64,000 nucleotides of DNA from Prosapia bicincta (taxonomy: Eukaryota > Arthropoda > Insecta > Hemiptera > Cercopidae), in the NCBI GenBank assembly GCA_036971475.1, contig JBAIZL010000005.1, positions 247,018,323 to 247,082,322 of the forward strand, given 5' to 3'. Every line of letters starts with the position of its first letter. The first letter of the stretch is position 1. The notes beneath the pieces were generated by a model that saw only the letters and a list, made by a program, of their open reading frames with translations, did not search any database and was not told the DNA's origin. Made by a program: the position numbers and the translations under genes. Below are positions 49,016-59,200 of this stretch, in pieces.

Positions 49016-49520
49016 AGGGTTACTTTACCTATCGGCAGGCTTCGAGATGGCTTATACCTGAGTCCTTGCTCCGTGTTTGCTTTACCTATGGTCTAACTCC
49101 ATGGTAGCTTTACCTAAGCCCCGACTCCGTGGTAGCTTTACCGATGGTCTGGTTCCTGGGTTACTTTACCTAGGGCAAGGCTTCGGGATAGCTTTTACAC
49201 GAGGCTTTGCTCCGTGTTAGCTTTACCTAAGGTCTAACTCTGTGGTAGCTTTACCTAAGCTCCGACTCTGTGGTAGCTTTACCGATGGTCTGGTTCCTGG
49301 GTTACTTTACCTAGGGCATGACTTCGGGATAGCTTTTACCCGAGGCTTTGCTTCGTGTTAGCTTTACCTAAGGTTTAACTCCGTGGTAGCTTTACCGGAG
49401 GTCTAGTTCCTGGGTTACTTTACCTAGGGCGTGGCTTCGGGATAGCTTTTACACGAGGCTTTGCTCCGTGTTAGCTTTACCTAAGGTCTAACTCCGTGGT
49501 AGCTTTACCTAAGACTTGGT
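49016..49520 (-). repeat. Higher-order minisatellite (element 2, right)
   Basis: TAGCTTTACC units in the inverse of the left order, nearly identical to 41,499-41,990 read in reverse. Confidence 0.85.
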
Positions 49521-50230
49521 GGGGGTATTTGTCTTGGTAGTTGATATAGCAACCATCCTAGCCCTGCTCTTGTGTAGCTTTACTTAAATTCTGAGTGTAT
49601 TGTTTATTAATTTAGTAGGATAGACAAATTTTGAGTTTGGCAGTCGTTTACCCTGGGCCCCTCATCACCCGATTCATTTGGGGTAGACCACTATAGTTAG
49701 GGTGAGCCTACTACTTGCATAGAGTTGCTCGAGCGCTGATACGTCATCAGGTAACCATTAAGTCTTTCCAAAAGTTACCCCTCCACCGGAGCTATTCCTG
49801 GGTTACACTACCTAAGAGGCCTTACTTCAGATAACCATTAAGTTTTTCCAAAAGTTACCCCCTCCACCGGAGCTATTCCGCCTATTATTTTTGGCATTCT
49901 GAAGACAACCCACAGGTGAAACCACCCCCGCAATGGTCCATAATAGACTCTACACATATCCCGGACGGTCTTTCGATCAACCCGATCGATTTTCGGCATT
50001 TTCGTGTTTTATTTAAGAACTACCTCCCAGGTGAACCGCCCCCGCAGCAGCCCGTACTGGACTCTACACGTATCCCGTACTGTCTGTTGGTCCAACCGAT
50101 GGATTTTTGGCAATTTCGTATTTTTTGTAAAAACTACCCCTAGGTGAAACTACCCCTACAGTAGCGATAATGCACTCTAGACTCACCCTATCGGTCAAGA
50201 CACGATTTTCCAAAATTTTTTCGAAAACTA

Positions 50231-50265
50231 CCCCCCTCCCCCAATCCACCCCCGGATCTACCCCC
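50231..50265 (-). other. G-quadruplex-type motif, complementary strand (element 2, right)
   Basis: Four C runs within 35 bp, the mirror of 40,743-40,778. Confidence 0.75.
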
Positions 50266-50531
50266 GGAGATGGTCCTGAACGTGGCCGAGGTCACCCCCA
50301 ACACGTAGGTTAGGTTAGGTTAGATGCATTTTGGCTGGCCTAGGTCAGTAGGTTAGAAATAAATTTTTTCGAAAAACTACCCCCTACCCCTCTAAACGTG
50401 GTCGAAACCACCCCTAAGGCAGGGATCAGGTGCGCGATGACCTTGAGCATCATCCAAAACTACCCCTATAGTCCTAGGTTACGTAGAGGCCGAGTTAGGG
50501 GTAGTTGTCCCAATCTAAGTGTAATCCTACT

Positions 50532-50537
50532 TATACA
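50532..50537. repeat. Right target-site duplication of element 2 (TATACA)
   Basis: Matches 40,472-40,477. Confidence 0.85.
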
Positions 50538-51150
50538 GTCATACCTTAGTGGTTTGAGACAATAGCCTACTTTTAAAAAGCTTTATATTATTTAAGTGTG
50601 CTCTATTATCTGTCATTATTCTCTTTTGGACTTCATTTATTGTTTTATTTTCATCATTCACTTCTGAGCCTAAATATGTGAAACGTTTTACTTGTTTATA
50701 GGAATAACCATTGCTACATGTAGTCGTACTGCTACGCCTTGTGCTAGTACTCATATATTTAGTTTTTCCCTCATTTATGCAGAGACCTATCTTTATGCTT
50801 TCATTAGTGATTATATTAAAAGTCTTTTTGAGCGATGGTATATTCCTGGCAACCAGGCATATATCATCACCATATGCATATATTTGACTCCAGGAATGCA
50901 TGGTAATCCCTGAAGCGTTATTCCTCCTCAAAAGGCCAGATTGATGAGGGCAGCAGTCAGTGTATCTCATTGTCTCGCGCCAGTCAGAAAAGGGAATTCG
51001 GGACAACTTTGCCGTCACTATCACACAATGAATGTTGATCAGTATGATGAACTGGTTTGGTACGTTAAACTCATTTAGAATTTCGAGCAATTTTGCCCTG
51101 TTGACACTGTCAAAAGCCTGCCGATAGTCAGTTAAAAGAAGATGAAGAAC

Positions 51151-51152
<2 letters not shown>
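50538..51152 (-). pseudogene. LINE reverse transcriptase, central part (split by element 2)
   Basis: The minus strand reads DYRQAFDSVNRAKLLEIL near 51,080-51,140 (RT block with the first catalytic Asp), AYGDDICLVA (the A/GDD catalytic box), then FTYLGSEVNDENKTINE and FKSRLLSQTTKV up to the edge of element 2. The next expected LINE motif lies at 40,471 and below, on the other side of the element. A stop codon follows TTKV and there are frame problems near the middle, so the LINE was already defective. The 5' portion is lost at a TA tract (51,156-51,208). Confidence 0.8.

Positions 51153-51155
<3 letters not shown>

Positions 51156-51208
<53 letters not shown>
51156..51208. repeat. (TA)n tract at the 3' edge of the gypsy element
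   Basis: A TA microsatellite between the LINE fragment and the gypsy 3' LTR. A second TA tract lies at the other edge (56,199-56,260). Confidence 0.9.
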
Positions 51209-51211
<3 letters not shown>

Positions 51212-51213
<2 letters not shown>

Positions 51214-51295
51214 TTACGTGTGTTGTTAAGCTCAAAAGGTTTTTAAAAATAATTTTATTTTTATAAACATTTAATAATTAAGAACAATTTAATTT
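51212..51295 (-). repeat. 3' LTR remnant of gypsy element
   Basis: Shares ACACACGTAA and the following AATAATTTTATTTTTATAAA and CAATTTAATTTTGAAATT blocks with the 5' LTR. Similarity stops at about 51,295, so the outer U3 part is missing. Confidence 0.6.
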
Positions 51296-51369
51296 TGAAA
51301 TTAAATATAATTTTGAAAAGTTCTGTGTTCTACTATCGTGGAATGTACTATTTCACATAATACATTTGA

Positions 51370-51900
51370 TTAAAGGTTTAGTGTACTTATAAAATGTATT
51401 TTAATTTTATTCAGGTCCAATATTTCTTTCACAACTCTATTGTTAAATTCCGTGCCATTGTCTGATATAATTACTGCAGGCAAACCATAGTGTTCGAAGT
51501 AATCTAGTAGCTTATCATCAAATACTGTTGCTTGTGCACCGCCCACACGGTACATCTGTGCATAAAGCGAGAATGCGTCTACTATGCGTATAAAGCGATT
51601 TTTTTCTAGTGATATGCTGTCCACGTGAACTACTTGCAAAGGCTTTGTTGGCGTTGGTGTAAGATTCATTTCTAGTTTTAAAGGGATTTGGTCGTATTTA
51701 ATTTTTTGGCATATTTCACATTGGTTACTAAAAGTTTGAATGTGTCCTTTTATTTTGGGCCAACAATATCTACGTTTAATTTGCTCAAGGGTTTCTTGTA
51801 TTCCGCGATGATTGGTTTTGCTAACGTTATAAATTATTTATTATTTCCAGCATTTCTTCCTCAGAAGTTAAATCCAATAATTTGTTGTTGCACTTAGCTA
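51370..51900 (-). pseudogene. Integrase fragment of gypsy element
   Basis: The frame at 51,370-51,669 has VVHVDSISLEKNRF (first catalytic Asp) and VIISDNGTEFNN (second Asp) and ends before the third catalytic Glu. Upstream, to about 51,900, other frames retain pieces of the zinc-binding region. Loss of the final Glu means it cannot be an active integrase. Confidence 0.8.
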
Positions 51901-52155
51901 AATTTAGTTCAGATTTTTTAAAGTTTTTAGCTATGCATGATGCAAATCTCTCATAAAAGTCATCTTCAAAATATAGGTTATATTTTACTTTAGGTGCCAA
52001 ATATGATTTTACGAAGTTAACTATGCCATTATTCAGATTATTTTCTAATATTACAAATATTTAATGCAGTTTTAAAATTCCAAATAACTTTATTATTTTC
52101 ACTTTTTTAGGTTCATAGTTTACTAGAAATACAAATATTTGATTTTTGCCAAAGT

Positions 52156-52404
52156 TTACAGGCTCGTCGAAATTGGTATTTCTATCTGAGCGTTCCCTTC
52201 AAAATTGGAGTGAATTGTCTGATCACTTTCCTCATTGTTATCTTCTTGATTGGCGGTGTCTTCCTCCATGTCAATGTTTACTATCATAGACTGGTTATCA
52301 TCCAATTCTGGGAGGTAACGTTGCAGTAAATCAGCTGAAGGCATTTGCAAGTCCTTCTCTACAGTGTGTTGAGTGTTTGTTGATTTTTTATCGGTGACAT
52401 TCAA
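52156..52404 (-). pseudogene. Pol linker fragment between RNase H and integrase
   Basis: 82 codons, acidic and Asp/Glu/Asn-rich, without a recognisable domain. Its position between RNase H and integrase fits the variable linker of gypsy-type Pol. Confidence 0.45.
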
Positions 52405-52429
52405 TTGTATTCTCGATAGAGCATCCGCG

Positions 52430-52930
52430 TTTTGGTTTAATTTACCACCTTTATATTTTATTTCGTAATCATATTCTTCTAGCTTTAGTCTCCATCTTAA
52501 AAGTTTGGAATTTGGTTCATTAACAGAAAATAACCATTGTAGAGTCTTATGATCCGAATAAATTTCAACTTTTCTCCCAAATTAATAAGGCCTGAACTGT
52601 TTTGTTGCCCATACAATCGCTAATAGTTCTTTCTCAATTGCAGAATAATTAATTTCACTGTCATTCAAAGTTCTGCTCGCATACGCTATGGGACGGTCCT
52701 TTCCGTATTTGTCTTGACTTAAAATTGCTCCTATCGCATAATTGCTTGCATCTGTTGTTAGAACGAATTGTTTTGTCGAAGTCCGGGTATTGCAAAAGTG
52801 GTTCCCTAGTCAAAATATTTTTGCGTGTTTCGAAACAGTCTATAAAGTCGGGGTTATTATTATCAATTTTTTCTTTAAACATTTTTAAAAGGTTTTGTTA
52901 TTTTTGCGGAGTTTTTAATGAAGTTTTGGT
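52430..52930 (-). pseudogene. RT connection/RNase H remnant of gypsy element
   Basis: The frame at 52,661-52,882 contains the RT-RNase H junction motif [12 protein letters not shown] and then loses frame. Further RNase H-like stretches are readable in other frames down to about 52,430. Several frameshifts and stops make it a pseudogene. Confidence 0.65.
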
Positions 52931-52934
52931 AATA

Positions 52935-54006
52935 TCATAATAGTCCTAAAAATCCTTTAATGTGTTTGGTAGTCTTTGGTATTGGATAGTTCTTGATTGC
53001 TCTTATTTTTTCAGGATTAGATTTTACTCCATTCGGCGTAACTATGTGTCCTAAATAAGCAACTTCCTTTCTCAAAAATTCCGTTTTTTCCAGCTGTACT
53101 TTAAAGTTGCCTTTGCGTAACCTGTCAAACACTTTTCTAAGTCTTTCTATATGTTCTTGAAGGCTAGTTAAATCAATTATAATATCGTCCAAATAAACTA
53201 GACACGTTTCATTTTGATTTCCTCTCAGAATATTATTCATAATCATTTGAAACGTAAGGGGGCTATTTTTTAGGCCAAATGGCATTCTTAAAAATTCTTA
53301 ATGTCCCGTTTCCGTTGAAAATTCTGTTTTTTCTACGCTACTTGGGTTCATCTCTACTTGATGAAATCCTGAGGCTAGGTCTAAAGTTGTGAAAAACTGT
53401 GATCCTTCTTAATTTGTCTAAAATGTCAGTTATGTTCAGGAAGGGAAATTTGTCATCAATTGTTTTTTTTTTGTTTAAGCCTCTAAAATCTATCACTAAT
53501 CGAAATTTCCTTTTACCAGAAGCGTCCTGTTTTTTTGGTACAATCCAGACAGAAGAGTTCCATGGAGAATGAGAAGGTTTATTGATTCCCTGTTTAAGCA
53601 TGTCTCCAGTTTGTTTATTAACATCATGTTTGTAAATTTCTCGACATCTATAATTTCTAGAATATACGGGAATTTTGTTTGTAGTCCTAATAACATGTTT
53701 TGTTTGATTGGTGAAAGTCAAATCATTTCCATCAATATGAAATATATCTGCATATTCTTCTATTAAATTTATTATGGCAGTTTTTTCTAAATTCATGTGT
53801 TCTACTCTGTGTAAGTTTAATATTTTCTCTCTTGATTTTTTTTGTTTATAAGCTAACATATTAAAATTAGTGTTTGTTTGAATTGCATTAGGTTCAAGGG
53901 TAATGTAATGTTTTAAATGTTTTAATTCTAGTGATGCATTTATTGTTATTTTTATATTTTCTTCTGTGTTGTTTACAATAGGGCAATAGGCCTCACCCTT
54001 ATGCAC
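52935..54006 (-). pseudogene. Reverse transcriptase of gypsy element, frameshifted
   Basis: Two frames cover the domain. 53,338-54,006 has SPWNSSVWIVPKK and FRLVIDFRGLNKK (fingers/palm start). 52,935-53,285 has [13 protein letters not shown], the YLDDI catalytic box and [11 protein letters not shown]. The region between them (53,286-53,400), which should carry the first catalytic Asp block, is disrupted. Motif order is typical of Ty3/gypsy RTs. Confidence 0.85.
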
Positions 54007-54540
54007 TGTGGAATTTCTAACCCATTTAAGTGCTTGTATGAGAGGAGTCCTTCTCCATTATTAATATTTTGTACTTCAACCTTAACTATTTGGCGTGTGC
54101 GGGCTTCTATAACATAACTCAATTGTTCTTGTTTTACGGACGTGCTGCCTGTTTTATTACACTTTCCTTTTTCTGTATTAAAACACAGAATAGGGATTTC
54201 TTCACCACAAAGTAGTAGTTTATTGTTTACAGAGTCTAATCTTATTCCTAAATCTTTTATATTATCCAGACCCAGCAAAAGGTCGAAACTCTGATGAAAA
54301 TCAAATAAGTAAAATTTATTGCCTTTTTAGAAAACAGGGGTATTTTGCAGCAAAAACCTTTGAAGGACCTTGTCCAGTGGTTACTTTAAACGGCTCTTTT
54401 CTTTTATATGTTTTAAAATTTATCCAACCTAGTGATTTTCGTTTAAGCGATCGAGTACTAACTGTATCAAATAATATTTTTAATTTAGTATTTGCGTCAT
54501 ATATGAAAGGTAATTGATTAATATTACACTGCAAATTCAT
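53973..54540 (-). pseudogene. Protease region of gypsy element
   Basis: The frame at 54,316-54,540 contains KILFDTVSTRSL, where gypsy aspartic proteases have DTG or DTGS; the Gly is replaced by Val. The frame at 53,973-54,278 continues with MLGLDNIKDLGIRLD, matching the usual C-terminal part of the protease. The altered catalytic triplet and the frame break indicate inactivity. Confidence 0.7.
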
Positions 54541-54662
54541 TATGGAAAATTGGTTCCAAGGCTTGTAAAACCTAAAAAATTATTTTGATCGGTTTGAATG
54601 GTCTCTTCATTTTCAGCACAGACTTCAGGTAAGTTTTGGTGCTCAGCGAAATACTCGTCCTT

Positions 54663-55611
54663 TTAGGAATTTTCGTCAGAAGCTATTGTTTCTTGTTCGT
54701 TAATTTGGTACATTGAATATTCGCCGTCTTCAGCTCCTTGTCCGGTCATTTGATAAAGATTAGTACTTTGTCTTGAAGGCGTGTCTGTCTGTCTAGTGTA
54801 TATGCTCATAGGGGTAGGGTGATAACTCTTATTCTGAGGGTAATGAGGTTTACTATTATTCATTAATTGCCCTCTTTGAGGTTATCCATGGCTAGCAACA
54901 GGTGGTTTATAGAAAGGATTTGGCTGTTAGTAAGTTTGTTTAGGTATTTGGTGACAATTATCTCTGGGTGTGTTGGTTTTCTTAAGGTATAATTTTGACC
55001 TTTCTGAAAAATCGATTGTTTGTTCGGTTGTGTTAACATTTTATTATTTTTAAACTGAAAATCGTTAGTTAGAATTTTAAAACTTCTGCAAGTGTTGTGG
55101 GGTTTTAAGTTCTCAATAAAGCCCATAGAGGCTCTTGAAGACCTCTTAACAAATCTCTTAATGCTAATTTTTGAACTTATTCACACATTGTATCATTAGC
55201 TTTAACTGGTTATTTATTAATACAATATGCTATTTGTAAAATTAATAATTTTTGTATCATTTCATAAAATTTAAAAGGAGATTCACTTACTCCTTGTTTT
55301 AGCTCTGCCATTTCAAGATTTAATGTAAAACAATCTCTTTTATCTGTGCAACTAGTTAAAAGAATTTTCCTAACAATTAACCAGTTATAACTGTTTGAGC
55401 TTACAACTAACTCTAAAGCTTGTCCCTTTTGTTTTGCTAAAATTGAGGACATCGAATATTTATTTTGAAAGTCATCAGGATTATTAGTAACAAAGAATTT
55501 ACTTACTATTTTACCACAAATTGTGACAAACCAATGTATAATTATAGGCTCTCCAGAAAATGATTCTGGTATCATATCTAAGAATTCCTTCTTTAAAATT
55601 GGAGTAGCCAT
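54663..55611 (-). pseudogene. Gag remnant of gypsy element
   Basis: Three consecutive frames (55,210-55,611, 54,863-55,126, 54,663-54,863) form a broken Gag. The first begins MATPILKKEFLDMIPESFSG and ends with a capsid-like ELKQGVSESPFKFYEMIQK. The last is Gln/Ser/Thr-rich. No zinc knuckle is visible. Position directly downstream of the primer site supports the call. Confidence 0.65.
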
Positions 55612-55927
55612 TTTTATTTTATATTTTATTTCAAAACAAAGAATAAAATTAAAATATATAGTGAAAATATAACAATATTTTACTTAATAATATTTCCTAG
55701 GGTTTACTTACAGTATACATACTTTGCTCATTACGTATTGTAACGCTGCACTTTTTGTATTTCACTATTCACAATCACTAAAAATTTTCTGTCACGATGT
55801 TCTCTCGTGTTGGTAATAGATATACACTCTATTAAATTGTTGCAGATATATACATTGCTGCAGAGTTGTTCCTCAATTAACTGTTAAAACCGGCGGATGT
55901 TATATTCACTAACTTCCTTGAGGGTCA

Positions 55928-55941
55928 TACCGACTGCGCCA
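55928..55941 (-). other. Primer-binding site complementary to tRNA-Ser
   Basis: The plus strand reads TACCGACTGCGCCA, the 3' end of insect tRNA-Ser, so the minus-strand element carries TGGCGCAGTCGGTA next to its 5' LTR. It fixes the inner edge of the 5' LTR at about 55,942. Confidence 0.85.
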
Positions 55942-56193
55942 ATTACGTGTGTTTAATTAAAAATAATTTTATTTTTATAAACCTTTATTAATTAGGAACA
56001 ATTTAATTTTGAAATTGTTACATTAATTTTTACTTAACAAAAAATACAAGTGAAATGCATTTAGTTGGAGTGTTTACAACTTTACTTTTCAAGACTTTGC
56101 TACACACTGAAGCTAAAACTGTTTTACTAGTTGACAATACAAAATCTGCTTTAGTAAGTATTATATTTAGTCACGTTCTAATTATTCGTTCAC

Positions 56194-56198
<5 letters not shown>
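55942..56198 (-). repeat. 5' LTR of gypsy element
   Basis: About 257 bp between the primer site and the TA tract. On the minus strand it begins TGTTGTGTGAACG and ends ACACACGTAATT. The R/U5-side 90 bp match the 3' LTR remnant. The outer boundary is inferred from the TA tract. Confidence 0.6.

Positions 56199-56260
<62 letters not shown>
56199..56260. repeat. (TA)n tract at the 5' edge of the gypsy element
   Basis: Mirrors the tract at 51,156-51,208 on the other edge, consistent with insertion into one TA microsatellite with an ATAT-type duplication hidden in the repeat. Confidence 0.9.
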
Positions 56261-56261
<1 letters not shown>

Positions 56262-56263
<2 letters not shown>

Positions 56264-59200
56264 ATTCATGGTGTTGAAAGGTTTTATATGGTACAGACTT
56301 GCAATTCATTAATTTCTATTTATTTATTTTTACTATTTCAAGGTTTAATTGAAATAATTAACGTTATTCTAAAAGCTTTGATTAAGTATGATTCCATATT
56401 CATAAGTTCAAAGTGAAAGTTTTGTTGTTACATAGAAATGATATATTGTATTTAAACACTTGTTCATATTAGAGTTAAACTAGGTTACTATATTTGTAAA
56501 AAAATGTTACAATAAAAACTCCCTTTAATGGAACGTTACAATGTAAATGGTCTTTCGATAATGAACATCCCTACGATCATTTACTCCCACGAAGCTCGTA
56601 AGTTGTTATTTATAGCAATATACCATTAAACAACCCCAATAAAAAATTGTTTCTCTGCTCTGATGACTAAAATTATTACAAGGTATGAAGTTACTTTTTA
56701 CAGGAGCTTGATATTTGTTTATCTATTTAACGTAGCGTTATGAATTTCCTTTGGTCAAGGTAGTTTAACGTGAAGCCGAATTTCAATGTCGTCACATTTT
56801 GCTATTTGGTTTATGAAAGAAATCCAATGACCATTGTCAACTTAACGGTTTTACGAATCTCACGTCTTTGAGAACGAAGGGGGAGTTTTTTCTTCGATGG
56901 TGTTAAAACCTTTTACTTATAGTAAAAGCTTGCTCAATAGCTTCACCGACAATGCTTTCAGTCAATTTTAGGTCGAAGGGTACCATAGAGATATTAAATC
57001 GTCGTTTAAACTACATAGATATTTCGTATATCAATTGTCTCTCACCCATCATTCAGGTGTGATGTTCCTAAACATTTTTGTCTTTCAACTGTTGTTTATA
57101 CTAGATAGACATTTCATATATCAATTGTCTCTCACCCAACATTCAGGTGTGATGTTTCTAAACATTTTTGTCTTATATCTAGTCTGAATTTAGAGCTTCC
57201 GTGTGTTTAATTTACCAACAAATAAATATTTCATTCTGATAAAAAATACTTTTTTTTCATATTTACGTATTTCACAAAATTGTTTTTAAAATTATTTTCC
57301 AAAGTAATTTATATTTTTTTTTACCATCAAACACGAAACCTTATGAAGTTTAAAGTTTTAAATATGCTCTGAATCTAATTCTACAGTTTTCATAAACAAA
57401 ACCGTCTTTAATAAAGAATACTCAAAACATTAAGCAACAAACGTTTTAATTGCAATCAGGTGTACATTCCTGCTACGAAGTTACCAGCCTTAGATCCATA
57501 ACAACCAAGATTGTTTTGATTGTTATTTCTTTGAAAATGATTATTTGGTAACCGAAATGTAAAGGTTAAACAAAAGTATTTGTTGTTAGAGGTTTTTTTA
57601 TTTTTTTGAATTATTTATTTAACCACTATCTATTCTAAATAAATAGTGAAACAGAAACATACATATAAATAAACTAGTTGCAACTAAGTTAACTGAATTT
57701 TATATAGAAAATATTTCCAGTAACGTTTTCACTGTGTGTTGAAATAGAAACACACGACATCAGAGTTTGTAAAACAACGGGATAGCCTTGTATTTCCTGT
57801 GAAGTGTATCTCTTTGATTGAGTGTAAAGGGATGGCAGTACGTAGTTCCGGCAGAGTGCTATGACAAACCGGGGTGGAAATTTATCCTTGTTTTGTTTGC
57901 GTTCTTAAAATAAAGTTCAACAGTAGTGCAATGAAGTTTCATACGGTGTTATCAGAGTAGCGCAGCTTCACAATGTTTGTTCCTACAAGCGACAAATATT
58001 CATTCGGTCAGACTTCATTAAGCGACTGTAAAACTGCACATTTTTGCAGTGGGTGAATGTTTTAAGGTAATTGGTCAGCTTGACTATTATCATCTATTCA
58101 ATGGCAATGGAGACATGAATTAGGTACGGGGATAATATATCTGTGGCTATATAGAGAGAATCACGTGTGCGGGTTGTATAGGCCTACTTTAAATAAATAT
58201 TCTCTAAATGTAGAAAATAGGGAGGTCTACGCTCTTGTTATAAAATGTTATGCTATGAAGCTTGACATGTAATGATTCCTGGCACTGGAAGGAATGACGT
58301 CATCGCGTATACAGGATAGATTATCTGAAATTGAGTAGAGAAAAGTGTCTACTACAATCTTATATACAACTGATGTTCACATTAAAAAAACAATATTCCA
58401 CCTGAAATGCATATGCGTTGTTCAAACGCAAAGTAATTGTGGTTAGTTGGTAGGAATGCATATTTAAAGGTGCAATGGAGGTGTAAATATTTAAAGCTCC
58501 TTAGCTCCTGACGTTGTGGGTCTCGTCCCTGACATATAGTTTTGTGGCAGGGAGCGAGTATCAGCACGTTGATATAGTAATAGCATGCCGGATATTTAAA
58601 GTTCACAACCTGGATCGTAACGCTAAGACTTATTTTCTGCCCAAGGTTACATAACAAACGACATCCGCGACTCGAAGCCTGGGCGTCTATCATTAATACT
58701 AGAGTAACAAGTTTTGTATTGAATAAATATTGAGTATGTTTACAATAATTTTGAGTACAGTGCTTATGTACCTATGCTGTCGAAACACCTGTAATAAATG
58801 GTTGTCTGAGGCTCTCCACATTTTTCATTTTTCTGTGTACTTTCCTTTGAGATTCCTCCTAAAATGGTACCGGGAGAGAGTTCGCCTTTACTTCCGTGTT
58901 ATCAACGAGGTCGTACAAGTGTCTTGAAACGGGTCAGAACCTTCAAGGTTCAGGGCATGTCAGACGATTATGTGCCAAGAAGTGTCGTTTTTACTTCAAC
59001 ATAGTGTTATTTATTTTCGAAACTAGAATGACTCACCTGTCGCATTTTTTCAAAATTTCTCCTATTGATACGTAAACATTTCATTGAGCGCCTGGACTCG
59101 ATCCTAAATCGACCTAACCTGAAAACGGTTTACACTAATTACTAGTAGTTCAACTCTGGTGTGAATTATTTTATATAACTATACAATTAAAAGAAATACA

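Larger units (their letters stand above)
40478..50531. mobile_element. Palindromic element 2, 10.05 kb
   Basis: The ends AGTAGGATTAC and GTAATCCTACT are exact inverses, and the arms 40,478-44,643 and 46,366-50,531 remain in register around 45,504.5 with few mismatches. Between them lie the 51-bp centre and the inner right arm (44,706-46,365), whose left counterpart is deleted. The repeat zones and their order match element 1. Flanking TATACA duplications lie within a LINE frame, which closes exactly if the element and one duplication are removed. No gene is encoded, so mobility would need a protein supplied elsewhere. Confidence 0.9.
51209..56198 (-). mobile_element. Decayed gypsy-type (Ty3) LTR retrotransposon
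   Basis: On the minus strand the order is 5' LTR, primer-binding site, Gag remnant, protease, reverse transcriptase, RNase H remnant, integrase, 3' LTR. The primer site is complementary to a tRNA-Ser 3' end, as known for the 17.6/297 group. The terminal repeats share only about 90 bp (51,212-51,295 and 55,945-56,030), because the 3' copy and the end of integrase are deleted. Every reading frame is broken by frameshifts and stops, and no env-like frame is visible. The element lies between TA tracts, which suggests insertion into a TA microsatellite. Confidence 0.85.

Noticed and set aside
58382..58927. Two divergent small frames as a possible host gene
   Set aside because: No motif, no splice pattern that could be defended, and lengths expected by chance.
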